From NCBI GenBank assembly GCA_002339135.1, contig DDJR01000032.1:1-47409 (forward strand): 47,409 bases of DNA, given 5' to 3'. The DNA comes from Flavobacteriales bacterium UBA2619. Its GTDB lineage: Bacteria; Bacteroidota; Bacteroidia; Flavobacteriales_D; Sanyastnellaceae. Below are positions 16,770 through 25,363 of the stretch, piece after piece; positions within the stretch are counted from its first letter, which is position 1, and every line of letters starts with the position of its first letter. The notes beneath the pieces are model-generated. The model saw only the letters and a list, made by a program, of their open reading frames with translations, was not told the DNA's origin and did no database searches. The translations under genes and the position numbers were made by a program.

Positions 16770-18071
16770 CTAAGGTATGCACCTTAAGACTACTTCCTTG
16801 TACAGACTTTGCCAACCTTGCCAAATTCCATAATTAGAAACTGAGGTGTTGTGCCAAACAATCACCATTACTCCCCCCACATCTCTAACGCTGTCTGACA
16901 ATTGGGAGACTTCTTCCAAAGCTTCATAAGTATCTAACATCAAGTAAGATTTTAACGTAGAGTCCATCACAGCAAATGGGTGAATGATTAGGTCCATAGG
17001 TTTTTCTGTCACGACGTCATAAGCAGGGTATGGTTTACTCATTCCTGATCGAAACCCAACCTGGTCGGCATAACCCATAGAGTAATCGTGTTTGATTCCC
17101 AGACCCTCAAGTTGATTCCAAGAGGACTGCTCCCCCATTAAAAAATGAGTTCTGATGACTTCTGTGTTATTTGCATTCTTCACACCATTGTTCTCAAAAC
17201 AGTGTTTTTCTTTTTCGAAAACACGCAAAGACGAAGATGATTCATAACTCGGATGCCAAGAAACCAAGGATGACTTAGCAAGTTTTGCAATCAAACGATC
17301 TAAAACTGCTTTATGTACAGGGAGGTCATAGGGTCGTTTGTAGTCTGAATAGAGAATAAAAAATCGAACAGGTGTTTTCACCGGCTGATTAACTGCAATC
17401 AACCAATCATAGGTGGAATAAGGATCGGCACCTCCCATGAGCACATCGAACCTGTTGCGCAAAGCTCCCCACCTGAAAAACAAAAAATCTCGCAATGATG
17501 CAAAGACATGGTGGAACAAATCCCTGCCCTTAAAAGCATAAGCAATATCTACATCAATTGTGGACTCAAAGGCATAGTCTGAAGAATATAAATCCGCAGG
17601 TATCTGTAACTCTGAAGCAATAGCATGAGCTAGGTTTTCCACAAGAGGTGTTTTAAGCATCTTGTGAGTATAAGCTGAGCTAACAGAACCTCTATACCTT
17701 CCGTGAACATCTCGAAATTGGTTGTTTTTTTCACCTTGTGAATCCAGCTCTTCCCACCTGACACAACAGAAAAATGCCGCTGCCAAAGGATCGAATTGGA
17801 GATCTGTCATACCTAAAACTTCACATGGATATGTAAAACGTCCCCAATGAGCCCAATTTACACCTGCTGAAATAGCATTTTCATCATCAGAAAGACTGAG
17901 AGCATGAACAGGACATGAAAGAGCGTGACCACCATAAGATAAGGTCAAGATATCATTATTTGAAGAGCAGTCCCAGTCCACTTTCATTCCCAAGCAAACA
18001 TTAAAAAGAATGTTCGCAGCATACTTCATCCTTGAAGTAGGAAAAGGGTATGTTATGATGATTGTACTCAT
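16770..18071 (-). CDS. Polysaccharide deacetylase-like protein (DUF7033-type N-terminus)
   Basis: A 433-aa protein of the Bacteroidota group usually described as polysaccharide deacetylase family. The first 110 residues (YAANILFNVCLGM, YPCEVLGMTDLQ) form the extra N-terminal domain. The NodB-like part has FESTIDVDIAYAF, where the DVD supplies metal/catalytic aspartates, the SWHPSYESSS histidine, the IRTHFLMG histidine, the DYSMGYADQVGFRSGM stretch and VWHNTS near the end. There is no signal peptide, so it acts in the cytoplasm, presumably on a sugar precursor. It is 11 bp downstream of wecB, which points to surface-polysaccharide synthesis. Substrate unknown. Confidence 0.8.
   Translation of the reverse strand: MSTIIITYPFPTSRMKYAANILFNVCLGMKVDWDCSSNNDILTLSYGGHALSCPVHALSLSDDENAISAGVNWAHWGRFTYPCEVLGMTDLQFDPLAAAFFCCVRWEELDSQGEKNNQFRDVHGRYRGSVSSAYTHKMLKTPLVENLAHAIASELQIPADLYSSDYAFESTIDVDIAYAFKGRDLFHHVFASLRDFLFFRWGALRNRFDVLMGGADPYSTYDWLIAVNQPVKTPVRFFILYSDYKRPYDLPVHKAVLDRLIAKLAKSSLVSWHPSYESSSSLRVFEKEKHCFENNGVKNANNTEVIRTHFLMGEQSSWNQLEGLGIKHDYSMGYADQVGFRSGMSKPYPAYDVVTEKPMDLIIHPFAVMDSTLKSYLMLDTYEALEEVSQLSDSVRDVGGVMVIVWHNTSVSNYGIWQGWQSLYKEVVLRCIP
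16771..16786. repeat. Inverted repeat just upstream of upp
   Basis: TAAGGT-atgc-ACCTTA is a perfect 6-bp inverted repeat with a 4-base loop. It overlaps the last codon and stop of the deacetylase-like gene and ends 5 bp before the upp start. It could form a small hairpin in the shared mRNA or be an operator, but the length is near chance level. Confidence 0.3.
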
Positions 18072-18082
18072 GAACAGAACAA

Positions 18083-19159
18083 TTACAAGCTTGAGAAACG
18101 CTTAGAAATCTCCTTCAAGATACGAACTGAGGCCTGGCCGTCTCCATAAAGATTGTCTGAATTATCGATGAATTGCGCAAGCTTTGACTGAGCTAAATAC
18201 ATGAGATCTTGAGGTTCTGGACACAGAACGGAATGTCCTGAATTAATCAATTCAACCCACTCTGTATTGTGTCGAATCACAATTGATGAAGTACCACAAC
18301 TGTAGGCTTCTTTTTGAACTCCACCTGAATCAGTAACAACGAGTGAGGAAGATTTAAGTAACTGAAGCAACTCTAAATAACTAACTGGTTGTATCGCATG
18401 AATACATTTGTGCTTTAAGGTGTCTTTAAACATGTCACCAAAGATTTCCACCAAACCCTTTTCAGTCCTAGGATGAACTGGAAATACAGCAGATGTGTTG
18501 TTGCTGATACAGAAATTACTGATGGCATCTATCCAAAGGAGTAGCCTGTCTTTGGAGTCGACATTTGAAGGCCTATGAATGGTCACAAGAACTGATGAAG
18601 TTCTTTCACATATTGTATCTTTTGTGAAGTGCAATGCATTGTCGTGCATAATGTCGCCAGAATAAATAAAGTTCAACAAACCTTCATTTTTAAGATTTTC
18701 AACAGCTGTTCTCGTAGGTGCAACAAGTAAGTCAGACAATTTATCCGTCTCAATTCTGTTGCTCTCTTCTGGCATATCTAAATCGAAAGACCTGAGACCC
18801 GCTTCGATATGAATCAATGGAATCTTAAGTTTATGAGCTATTTGCGCACCCGCTAAAGTTGAATCTGTGTCGCCATAAACAAGAACGACATCAGGATTGG
18901 AAATTAACAAAGCCTTCTGAATTCCATTTCTCATTTCCACCATTCTTTCAGCCCTTTCACTCGCGGCCAGTTGAAGGGTAAAAGTGGGTTTGGGTAAATT
19001 TAATTCTGAAAAGAAAATGTCTGACAACAAGGAGTCATAGTGCTGACCTGTATGAAGGATGATTTGGCTCCAATGAGAAGACGCTGCAATAGCTCTTGTC
19101 ATTGCAGCCGCTTTAATAAATTGAGGACGTGCCCCTACAATTGTAAATATTTGTGCCAT
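18083..19159 (-). CDS. wecB: UDP-N-acetylglucosamine 2-epimerase (non-hydrolysing)
   Basis: Interconverts UDP-GlcNAc and UDP-ManNAc, the entry to ManNAc- and ManNAcA-containing surface polysaccharides. The 358-aa protein shows IVGARPQFIKAAAM at the N-terminus, HTGQHYD, VYGDTDSTLAGA, HIEAGLRSFD, MPEESNRIETD and VVTDSGGVQKEAYSCG, all conserved in the family. Its ATG abuts the radC stop with no gap, and it is followed 11 bp later by the deacetylase-like gene. No ManNAc dehydrogenase or glycosyltransferase is visible here, so the polysaccharide itself must be encoded elsewhere. Confidence 0.93.
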   Translation of the reverse strand: MAQIFTIVGARPQFIKAAAMTRAIAASSHWSQIILHTGQHYDSLLSDIFFSELNLPKPTFTLQLAASERAERMVEMRNGIQKALLISNPDVVLVYGDTDSTLAGAQIAHKLKIPLIHIEAGLRSFDLDMPEESNRIETDKLSDLLVAPTRTAVENLKNEGLLNFIYSGDIMHDNALHFTKDTICERTSSVLVTIHRPSNVDSKDRLLLWIDAISNFCISNNTSAVFPVHPRTEKGLVEIFGDMFKDTLKHKCIHAIQPVSYLELLQLLKSSSLVVTDSGGVQKEAYSCGTSSIVIRHNTEWVELINSGHSVLCPEPQDLMYLAQSKLAQFIDNSDNLYGDGQASVRILKEISKRFSSL

Positions 19160-19849
19160 TTATAAAAATCCTTCATCCGCAAAGCTAACAAAGTCTTTGC
19201 CTGCAATGATAATGTGATCCACGACTGGTAAATCTAAGAAACCTCCAGCTCTACAAAGGTTTTTTGTTAGATTTCTATCAGCAACACTTGGCTTGGAGTT
19301 TCCAGAAGGATGATTATGAATAAGAACAATAGCGGAGGCTCGCAATGCCAAAGCCCGCGCAAAAATCAATTTGGGATCAGCCACTGTCCCTGACAGTCCC
19401 CCTGAAGAAATTTTAATTTCAGCAAGCACATGGTTAGAGCGTTTCAAGAGTAAAATCCAAAACTCTTCGTGCTGAAGGTCTGAAAGTCTTCCGGAAAAAC
19501 GATTAAACACATCTCGGGATGAGACTATTGCATGAGATATCCCCAAGGAGCTAAATGTTCGTCTTCGACCCAATTCCATCGATACAGCAAGAACCACAGC
19601 AATTTCCTTTCCAACACCATGAACTTGCTCAAAGCCTTCTGGAAGCAGTTTGCCTAAGGCATACAAATCTCCTCCAGTCAACTTCAACAAATCTTCCGCA
19701 AGATCAGCAGGTGATTGCACACTTTTACTCTGCCCCAGCAACAACGTCATGAGCTCAACATTGGTTAATGAACTGGTTCCATAGGTGAGAATCCTGTCTT
19801 GAAGACTTATGTCTTGAGAACAACTATTTGCAATCACATTGTAATTCAT
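19160..19849 (-). CDS. radC: RadC family JAB domain protein
   Basis: A 229-aa chromosomal RadC. The N-terminal helix-hairpin-helix part contains ELMTLLLG and FEQVHGVGKEIA. The JAMM metal motif is IHNHPSGNSKPSVADRNLT (two His, Ser, Asp) with the upstream AEIKISSGG glutamate. The historical DNA-repair assignment of RadC has been questioned and the true function is unsettled. It begins directly after the rpsT terminator and opens the run radC-wecB-deacetylase-upp. Nothing nearby suggests a phage or mobile origin, although mobile elements often carry RadC. Confidence 0.9.
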   Translation of the reverse strand: MNYNVIANSCSQDISLQDRILTYGTSSLTNVELMTLLLGQSKSVQSPADLAEDLLKLTGGDLYALGKLLPEGFEQVHGVGKEIAVVLAVSMELGRRRTFSSLGISHAIVSSRDVFNRFSGRLSDLQHEEFWILLLKRSNHVLAEIKISSGGLSGTVADPKLIFARALALRASAIVLIHNHPSGNSKPSVADRNLTKNLCRAGGFLDLPVVDHIIIAGKDFVSFADEGFL

Positions 19850-19868
19850 TCAACGCTAAAAATTAATC

Positions 19869-19899
19869 AAAAAAAAACCCCCCGACTGATGTCGAGAGG
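19869..19899 (-). terminator. Rho-independent terminator of rpsT
   Basis: Read on the minus strand, CCTCTCGAC-atca-GTCGGGGGG forms a 9-bp stem (two G-U pairs) with a 4-base loop (19878-19899), followed by a run of T residues (19869-19877). It lies 24 bp after the rpsT stop and before radC, separating the two transcripts. Confidence 0.85.
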
Positions 19900-19922
19900 T
19901 TAAATATCATAATTTGTAAGAC

Positions 19923-20177
19923 TTATTTGAGAGCCGATGTATGTGCGGCTATGCTGGCTTTAAGGTTGGACGCCTTGTTTTTGTGAATCACATTATTCTT
20001 AGATAATTTATCTAACATAGATGAAACCTTAGGTAACATCTCTGTTGCCTCTTTCAAATTTGTTGATTCACGTAATTTACGTAAAGCGTTACGAGTTGTC
20101 TTGTGCTGGTAACGATTGCGATCGCGTTTCTTCTCATCTGAACGAACGCGCTTTAATGCCGACTTGTGATTTGCCAT
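19923..20177 (-). CDS. rpsT: 30S ribosomal protein S20
   Basis: A small basic ribosomal protein that binds 16S rRNA early in small-subunit assembly. The 84 aa start MANHKSALKRVRSDEKKRDR, with YQHKTTRNALRKL and a C-terminal VIHKNKASNLKASIAAH, matching S20 in length and composition. It has its own promoter (20204-20233) and terminator (19869-19899), so it is monocistronic. Confidence 0.97.
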   Translation of the reverse strand: MANHKSALKRVRSDEKKRDRNRYQHKTTRNALRKLRESTNLKEATEMLPKVSSMLDKLSKNNVIHKNKASNLKASIAAHTSALK

Positions 20178-20203
20178 CTTTATCCTTTAAAATATCAGGG
20201 GTG

Positions 20204-20233
20204 CAAATATAGTGAGGATTTAAACTCATACAA
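20204..20233 (-). promoter_or_regulatory. Bacteroidota sigma-A type promoter of rpsT
   Basis: On the minus strand the -7 box is TATATTTG (20204-20211), a perfect TAnnTTTG. A TTG (20231-20233) lies exactly 19 bp upstream. The start codon of rpsT is 27 bp downstream, giving a leader of about 20 nt. This is the clearest promoter in the window and supports the Bacteroidota assignment. Confidence 0.8.
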
Positions 20234-20375
20234 CACGAAAAGTAAAATTTATTACAAAGAGTTCGCAAGGAGACAAGAATAAGCAACAAGTCCCAAATGA
20301 CAACACCCTCTTCTTGATTCATATGTTAATGATTCGTATGGGTTTGCGACTGACATGACATGTAAAAAGAGAATG

Positions 20376-20390
20376 AAAGACCAGGTCTTT
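20376..20390. promoter_or_regulatory. Perfect 15-bp palindrome, candidate operator of the GH2 gene
   Basis: AAAGACC-A-GGTCTTT is a perfect 7+7 palindrome around one base. It touches TTACTTTG (20389-20396), a one-mismatch -7 box 19 nt before the mannosidase ATG. A regulator bound here would cover the promoter. No regulator gene is adjacent. Confidence 0.45.
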
Positions 20391-20415
20391 ACTTTGATTT
20401 CACAGCCGCTCTAAA

Positions 20416-23097
20416 ATGAAACCCAACAGCCTTAATATACAATATACGTCAAGAGGCAAGTGTTGTGTAATTTGCAACGTGAGAAATTTACTTCCAACCC
20501 TGCTTCTTTTGTTTGCAATTCTTACATCACCATATGCAAGTGATGTTTCAGCCCAAAAAAGTCTTCCGACCAATGGTATATGGCAATGCCTCGACTCTAC
20601 AGAAATTACTGTACCAGGATGGATGCCGGGAAGTTTACATAGCACATTGAGGAGAAACAACATCATTCCTGATCCATTTGTTGGAACAAATGAAGACTCA
20701 GTACAATGGGTAAGTGAAATGGATTGGCTTTTCACATCCACTCCCTTTGATGCACCAGAGAACTGTAAGGACTGTGATTTACTCATTTTGAAAGATGTAC
20801 AGCTTTACTGTACAGTTTCTTTAAATGGTGTGGAACTCGGTGAAACAAGCAATGCATTTAGGACGTGGTCGTTCAATCTTAAATCTGCGTTAAAGCCCAC
20901 AGAAAACATCATTACCTATCGTTTTGAATCACCAACTCACTCGGCCAACAGAATGGGTGATGTGGAACAACACAGGACACCACAATTCACATTTGGATGG
21001 GATTGGGCCTTGAAGCTGATTGACTTTTCTGTTGGGAAAATTGAACTTTCAAAAAGTCGTTCTCTAGAAACAATCTACATTGACCAGCTGACGTTAATTA
21101 CAGATACTGTCTACGGCACTACCGCGAAAGGTATCCTTAAATGGAATGTTTCAGGCGATCTAAGCAAAGCGCTGGTGTTAAGGTGGGCCATTACGAATGA
21201 AAACCGCAACATTGTCGCAGGAGGTAGTTTTGAAAAACACAATGGAATTGTCACCTCGCCATTTACAATTGAAGATGCTGATTTGTGGTGGACACACGAC
21301 TTAGGAAAACCCGCATTACATACACTAGAGGTCATCCTAGTGGGACAAGAAGGCATACTCGCCCGAGAGAAAAAAGTGGTAGGCATTCGAACCCTAAAGC
21401 TCAACACTTCAAAAGATGAAAAAGGGGAGAAATTCCAATGGATACTTAACAACGTTCCCTTATTCGCAGGAGGAGCAAATGTTGTGCCATCGGACATGAT
21501 TCACTCTAGAATCAGCGCAAGAGAAGAAATTTCGATGGTTAGAAATGCAGTAGCAGCAAACATGAACACACTGCGGGTTTGGGGTGGTGGACATTACGCC
21601 TCTGACGATTTCATGGAAGCATGCGACGAAATGGGTGTACTTGTTTGGCATGATTTCATGTTTGCTTGCACAATGTACCCAGGCGACAGTGGGTTTCTTG
21701 AATCAGTAAAGCAGGAAGCGATAGAGCAAACAACTCGGCTGGGTCACCACCCATCATTAGCGATGTGGTGTGGCAACAATGAAGTCAGTGAAGGATGGCA
21801 AAGATGGGGTTGGCAAGATGGACTAGCCGCAGAAGAAATCGTCAACAAAGAGCTAGCTTACCAAGAGATTTTTGAGAACATTTTACCTTCAGCAGTCCAA
21901 ATATTTCACAACACTCCCTATTGGCCATCTTCTCCGCTTCTCGGAAGAGGAGATCCGGAATTTCAAAATCGTGGCGACGCTCACGATTGGGGTATTTGGC
22001 ACGACGGGTATGCGTTCGACTCGCTTTGGTCAAGAGTGCCTAGATTTATGAGTGAATTTGGCTTTCAAAGTTTTCCGGAAAACTCGACCTGGAAAACAGT
22101 TGTGAATTCAGACACGTTAGATAGACTGTCACCCGATGTCATATCCCACGAAAAACACAGCAGAGGTTTTTCAATTATCGACAAGTACTTGGAACAGTCA
22201 TATGGTGATTTCTCGCAGGGGTATTCTTACGAAGAATGGGCTTATGTGACTCAAGTTTTACAGGCAAAAGGCATCTCCGATGGTGTCAGAGCTGCTCGAC
22301 TCAATCAGGATTTCTGTTCAGGATCACTGGTCTGGCAACTAAATGACTGCTGGCCTGTAGCCTCATGGTCTTCTGTTGACGCTCACGGAAAGTGGAAACT
22401 TCTTCACCATGAATTAAAGAAAGCCTTTGCACCTACACTTCTCTATGGAAGGTGGGACTTACAAGGACGAAAGCCGAATTTAGAAATTGGAATAACTGCG
22501 AATCCAAGCAGATATGGAGATCTCGAAATCCCAGGAACTGCAGTCGTTTCTGTCGTTCACTTTGATGGGTCAATTGCATTTACGTCACACCACAAATTGA
22601 CACTAACTCCTGGGCGACCACAGTGGATATCTCTGGATAACATCCCACACATCGACAAAAGAAAAAACATCGACCCTTCGAGCTCTTTTGTTCAATTGTC
22701 ATGGTCCGACGACGCATGTGAAAACTCTCAAAACTGCCAGCCAGAAGGTCGTGCTACAGTCTTTTCCGTCCTCCCCAAAGACCTTAAATTGGACAATGTC
22801 GCAGTAAATGTAAAACCATTGACAGGAGATTTCAACAACAGAAATGAAGTGTCGTTTGAAGTAAGCTCAATCGTTTTTTCTAAAGATGTTCAACTAACCT
22901 CAATGGCTCTAGGAAATTTCGACATCAATGGATTTGACTTGCTCCCTGGAGAAAAGCGGATTGTTAAATTTACACCTCATGCTATTGGAACATGGGCTCC
23001 TGAACTTGCTGTAGGAAAGCGTTCAGAAATGAAGCCCGAATTGATTGATGCCAGAGCCAGAAGTTTAAATAACGTGGTTAAAACGACTTCGCCCTAA
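20416..23097 (+). CDS. Beta-mannosidase, glycoside hydrolase family 2
   Basis: An exported 893-aa exo-hydrolase releasing terminal beta-linked mannose. The N-terminus has a long polar region and then a hydrophobic signal core (LLPTLLLLFAIL) ending SDVSAQ, so the protein reaches the periplasm. A GH2 sugar-binding domain (RMGDVEQHRTPQFTFGWDWA) precedes the barrel. The acid/base is E456 in WCGNNE and the nucleophile is E547 in FMSEFGFQSFPE, both in the beta-mannosidase form; WQLNDCWPVASW is typical too. It ends 20 bp inside the convergent GH20 gene. Beside GH20 and CutC, the likely substrate is the Man-GlcNAc linkage of N-glycan cores, although plant or algal mannans are possible. Confidence 0.88.
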   Translation: MKPNSLNIQYTSRGKCCVICNVRNLLPTLLLLFAILTSPYASDVSAQKSLPTNGIWQCLDSTEITVPGWMPGSLHSTLRRNNIIPDPFVGTNEDSVQWVSEMDWLFTSTPFDAPENCKDCDLLILKDVQLYCTVSLNGVELGETSNAFRTWSFNLKSALKPTENIITYRFESPTHSANRMGDVEQHRTPQFTFGWDWALKLIDFSVGKIELSKSRSLETIYIDQLTLITDTVYGTTAKGILKWNVSGDLSKALVLRWAITNENRNIVAGGSFEKHNGIVTSPFTIEDADLWWTHDLGKPALHTLEVILVGQEGILAREKKVVGIRTLKLNTSKDEKGEKFQWILNNVPLFAGGANVVPSDMIHSRISAREEISMVRNAVAANMNTLRVWGGGHYASDDFMEACDEMGVLVWHDFMFACTMYPGDSGFLESVKQEAIEQTTRLGHHPSLAMWCGNNEVSEGWQRWGWQDGLAAEEIVNKELAYQEIFENILPSAVQIFHNTPYWPSSPLLGRGDPEFQNRGDAHDWGIWHDGYAFDSLWSRVPRFMSEFGFQSFPENSTWKTVVNSDTLDRLSPDVISHEKHSRGFSIIDKYLEQSYGDFSQGYSYEEWAYVTQVLQAKGISDGVRAARLNQDFCSGSLVWQLNDCWPVASWSSVDAHGKWKLLHHELKKAFAPTLLYGRWDLQGRKPNLEIGITANPSRYGDLEIPGTAVVSVVHFDGSIAFTSHHKLTLTPGRPQWISLDNIPHIDKRKNIDPSSSFVQLSWSDDACENSQNCQPEGRATVFSVLPKDLKLDNVAVNVKPLTGDFNNRNEVSFEVSSIVFSKDVQLTSMALGNFDINGFDLLPGEKRIVKFTPHAIGTWAPELAVGKRSEMKPELIDARARSLNNVVKTTSP

Positions 23098-25363
23098 CAA
23101 CAATCTCATCACAGAAAAGCCAAATGGGCTCTGTCGCTGCGGCATGCCAGTCAGGACAAATTCCAGGATTTACGGCTCTCATCTTGATATATCTGGCCCG
23201 AACATCTGTCAGTTTCCCCGAACTAACAGTCACGGTATTTTGCGCATCGTTCTTTGTTGTTGCGTTTGGAAAATTGTTTAGAGAGACGACTTCATAATTA
23301 GACCCATCAAGCGATACTGAGAATTCCACCGTGGAGGGAGGGAAAATCCATGCATCTTGATAGCGATAAAAATTGGAGAAAATAGAATCGATCTTCAATG
23401 CATTCTCGAGATCCACGATTGCCACGACATCTTCTCCTTGAACTGCTTGCCAAATACCATCGTGAAAATCAAGCGAGCCGATTCTACCATCTACAAGTGC
23501 AAAGTCTCCCCCGCCCGTGTAATATTGACTGGGGGTAAATCCAAGTTCGATTGGGTGGAATACCGCAGCATGACCATCAACGAAAAATGTTTCTCGTCTG
23601 GGTAGTCTCCGACCACGATAATTGATGGAAGCACTCAATGTTCCGTGGCTCTCTATCTCGATGGATTTACCCAACAAGACACTGTCTCCATTAAAATGTG
23701 CATAGCCTTTGATATAATCAGCTGATGGGGTAAGGGTTGCAAAAAGTGTTTCTGATTGCACCGCCAGGGACAGCGTAACAGGCACAGACTCCATCCCATA
23801 GTCAACTCCCAGAATAGAAAGGCGAGAAAAATGCTGCTCAAGGCGCTTGATGAAATCAGAGTAGGCGTTAGATCTACCTGTAAAATCGGGGCCGGTCCAA
23901 AGAACTTCGGACAATCCTATAGCTCTTGGAAATACTTTTGAATCCACAAGGTGCTGAGGGGTGTGCTCGGTCCACATATTGCACTCACCACCCAAGACTG
24001 TACCATCACCTTCAGCATCAGGTCGAGGGTTAAACGAGTAAACTTTCTCAAGGTCTGTGGAGCTTAGAGGATAATCAAGGTAACAATGACTCGTGGGAGA
24101 CACAATCACATCAGACCCCAGCTCGATTGCTTGGGCGGCACCTGCCATACCTCTCCAGCTTTGGACAACAGCACCATCTGGAAGACCCCCTTCTAAGATT
24201 TCATCCCAACCGATGATGGTCTTGCCTTTCGACTTTAAAAATGTACCGATCTCCTCAATGAACCACGTTTGTAATTCGTGCTCATCGTGAAGACCTTGCT
24301 CAGTGATTCTGCGTTGACACTTCTCGCAACTGTGCCACCTCACCTTGGGCGCTTCATCTCCACCTATATGAATCCGGTTTGAAGGAAACATCTCACAGAC
24401 CTCACTTAAAACCTGTTTTAAAAATGCAAGGGTACTGTCATTGCCTGCACAATAAATATCCTTAAAGACTCCCCAACGATTAGCAACCTCAAGTTGTTCC
24501 CCCATACATCCCAAATAAGGGTAAGCCGCTAATGCAGCTTGGCTGTGACCGGGAAGCTCTATCTCAGGAATGACTTCAACATGTCTTGCTTCAGCATATT
24601 GAATGATGTCATGTATTTCCGCTTTAGAATAAAAACCACCATGCTTAGATCCATCTAACTCTGTCCGCCAAGCCCCAACTTCAGTGAGCTTGGGATAAGC
24701 ATCAATTTCAATACGCCAACCCTGATCTTCCGTAAGATGCCAATGCAATACATTCATTTTATGAAGCGCCAAGTTGTCTATCGTCTTTTTAATAAAATCA
24801 ACATCCATGAAATGTCTACAACAATCTAACAGCAATCCTCTATGCTCAAATTCAGGAGAATCTACGATGGCAATCTCTGGAAGAAAAAACCCGTTTGAAC
24901 ATCCACCATACTCACATGCAAGCGGCATCACAAGCCTGAGGGTTGAAAAGCCCCTAAACAGACCTACATCACTGTTTGCTGAGATGCGGACAACGTCGTC
25001 TTGAACAATGAAAGTGTAAGACTCATCTCTAACTCCCTCCTCTTTCTCAAGCTCAAAAATCAAATTGGGTTGTGTCACGGCATCTTTTCTGACCTCGATT
25101 CCAACACCCACGAGCCAAGCTGATACAACATCCGCAGATGTGCCTAAGTTCTGTATCCCCTGAACCCTCAAATTGTCACCGGAAAAAAATGTCCCCGCCT
25201 CTTCACCATCTTCAATAAAAGAAACAGATTTAGGCCAAGGAATTAATCCTTTTACATTGCCTTTTGGGTGACTGTGGGGTGACTGTGGGGTGCAGGACAC
25301 AATAAAAACAAACGCGCACAGCATCACACCCAACATCTGAATACCATTACTTTTCATGTTCAT
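23078..25363 (-). CDS. Beta-N-acetylhexosaminidase lipoprotein, glycoside hydrolase family 20
   Basis: A 761-aa lipoprotein: signal MLGVMLCAFVFIVSC with the lipobox cysteine at about residue 24. The GH20b-like domain leads into FEHRGLLLDCCRHF and MNVLHWHLTEDQGWRIE. The catalytic pair is D336-E337 in HIGGDEAP, where the Glu is the acid/base and the Asp orients the substrate acetamido group. WDEILEGG and SHCYLDYPLS follow. The last 130 residues form a discoidin (F5/8C)-like binding domain (VEFSVSLDGSNYEVV). It would remove terminal GlcNAc/GalNAc at the cell envelope. Its start overlaps cutC by 17 bp, so translation is probably coupled. An 11-bp tandem repeat lies in the linker just after the lipobox. 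Confidence 0.92.
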   Translation of the reverse strand: MNMKSNGIQMLGVMLCAFVFIVSCTPQSPHSHPKGNVKGLIPWPKSVSFIEDGEEAGTFFSGDNLRVQGIQNLGTSADVVSAWLVGVGIEVRKDAVTQPNLIFELEKEEGVRDESYTFIVQDDVVRISANSDVGLFRGFSTLRLVMPLACEYGGCSNGFFLPEIAIVDSPEFEHRGLLLDCCRHFMDVDFIKKTIDNLALHKMNVLHWHLTEDQGWRIEIDAYPKLTEVGAWRTELDGSKHGGFYSKAEIHDIIQYAEARHVEVIPEIELPGHSQAALAAYPYLGCMGEQLEVANRWGVFKDIYCAGNDSTLAFLKQVLSEVCEMFPSNRIHIGGDEAPKVRWHSCEKCQRRITEQGLHDEHELQTWFIEEIGTFLKSKGKTIIGWDEILEGGLPDGAVVQSWRGMAGAAQAIELGSDVIVSPTSHCYLDYPLSSTDLEKVYSFNPRPDAEGDGTVLGGECNMWTEHTPQHLVDSKVFPRAIGLSEVLWTGPDFTGRSNAYSDFIKRLEQHFSRLSILGVDYGMESVPVTLSLAVQSETLFATLTPSADYIKGYAHFNGDSVLLGKSIEIESHGTLSASINYRGRRLPRRETFFVDGHAAVFHPIELGFTPSQYYTGGGDFALVDGRIGSLDFHDGIWQAVQGEDVVAIVDLENALKIDSIFSNFYRYQDAWIFPPSTVEFSVSLDGSNYEVVSLNNFPNATTKNDAQNTVTVSSGKLTDVRARYIKMRAVNPGICPDWHAAATEPIWLFCDEIVVRAKSF
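25269..25290 (+). repeat. 11-bp tandem repeat in the lipoprotein linker of the GH20 gene
   Basis: TGACTGTGGGG occurs twice head to tail (25269-25279 and 25280-25290). It encodes part of the Pro/Ser/His linker just after the lipobox cysteine. Because 11 is not a multiple of 3, loss or gain of one unit would shift the frame near the N-terminus. Confidence 0.6.

Noticed and set aside
19160..19849. radC as sign of a mobile element
   Set aside because: Neighbours are housekeeping and polysaccharide genes; no integrase, transposase, repeats or toxin genes are present.
20134..20322. 62-codon minus-strand frame over the rpsT start
   Set aside because: It overlaps rpsT and its promoter and has no family likeness.
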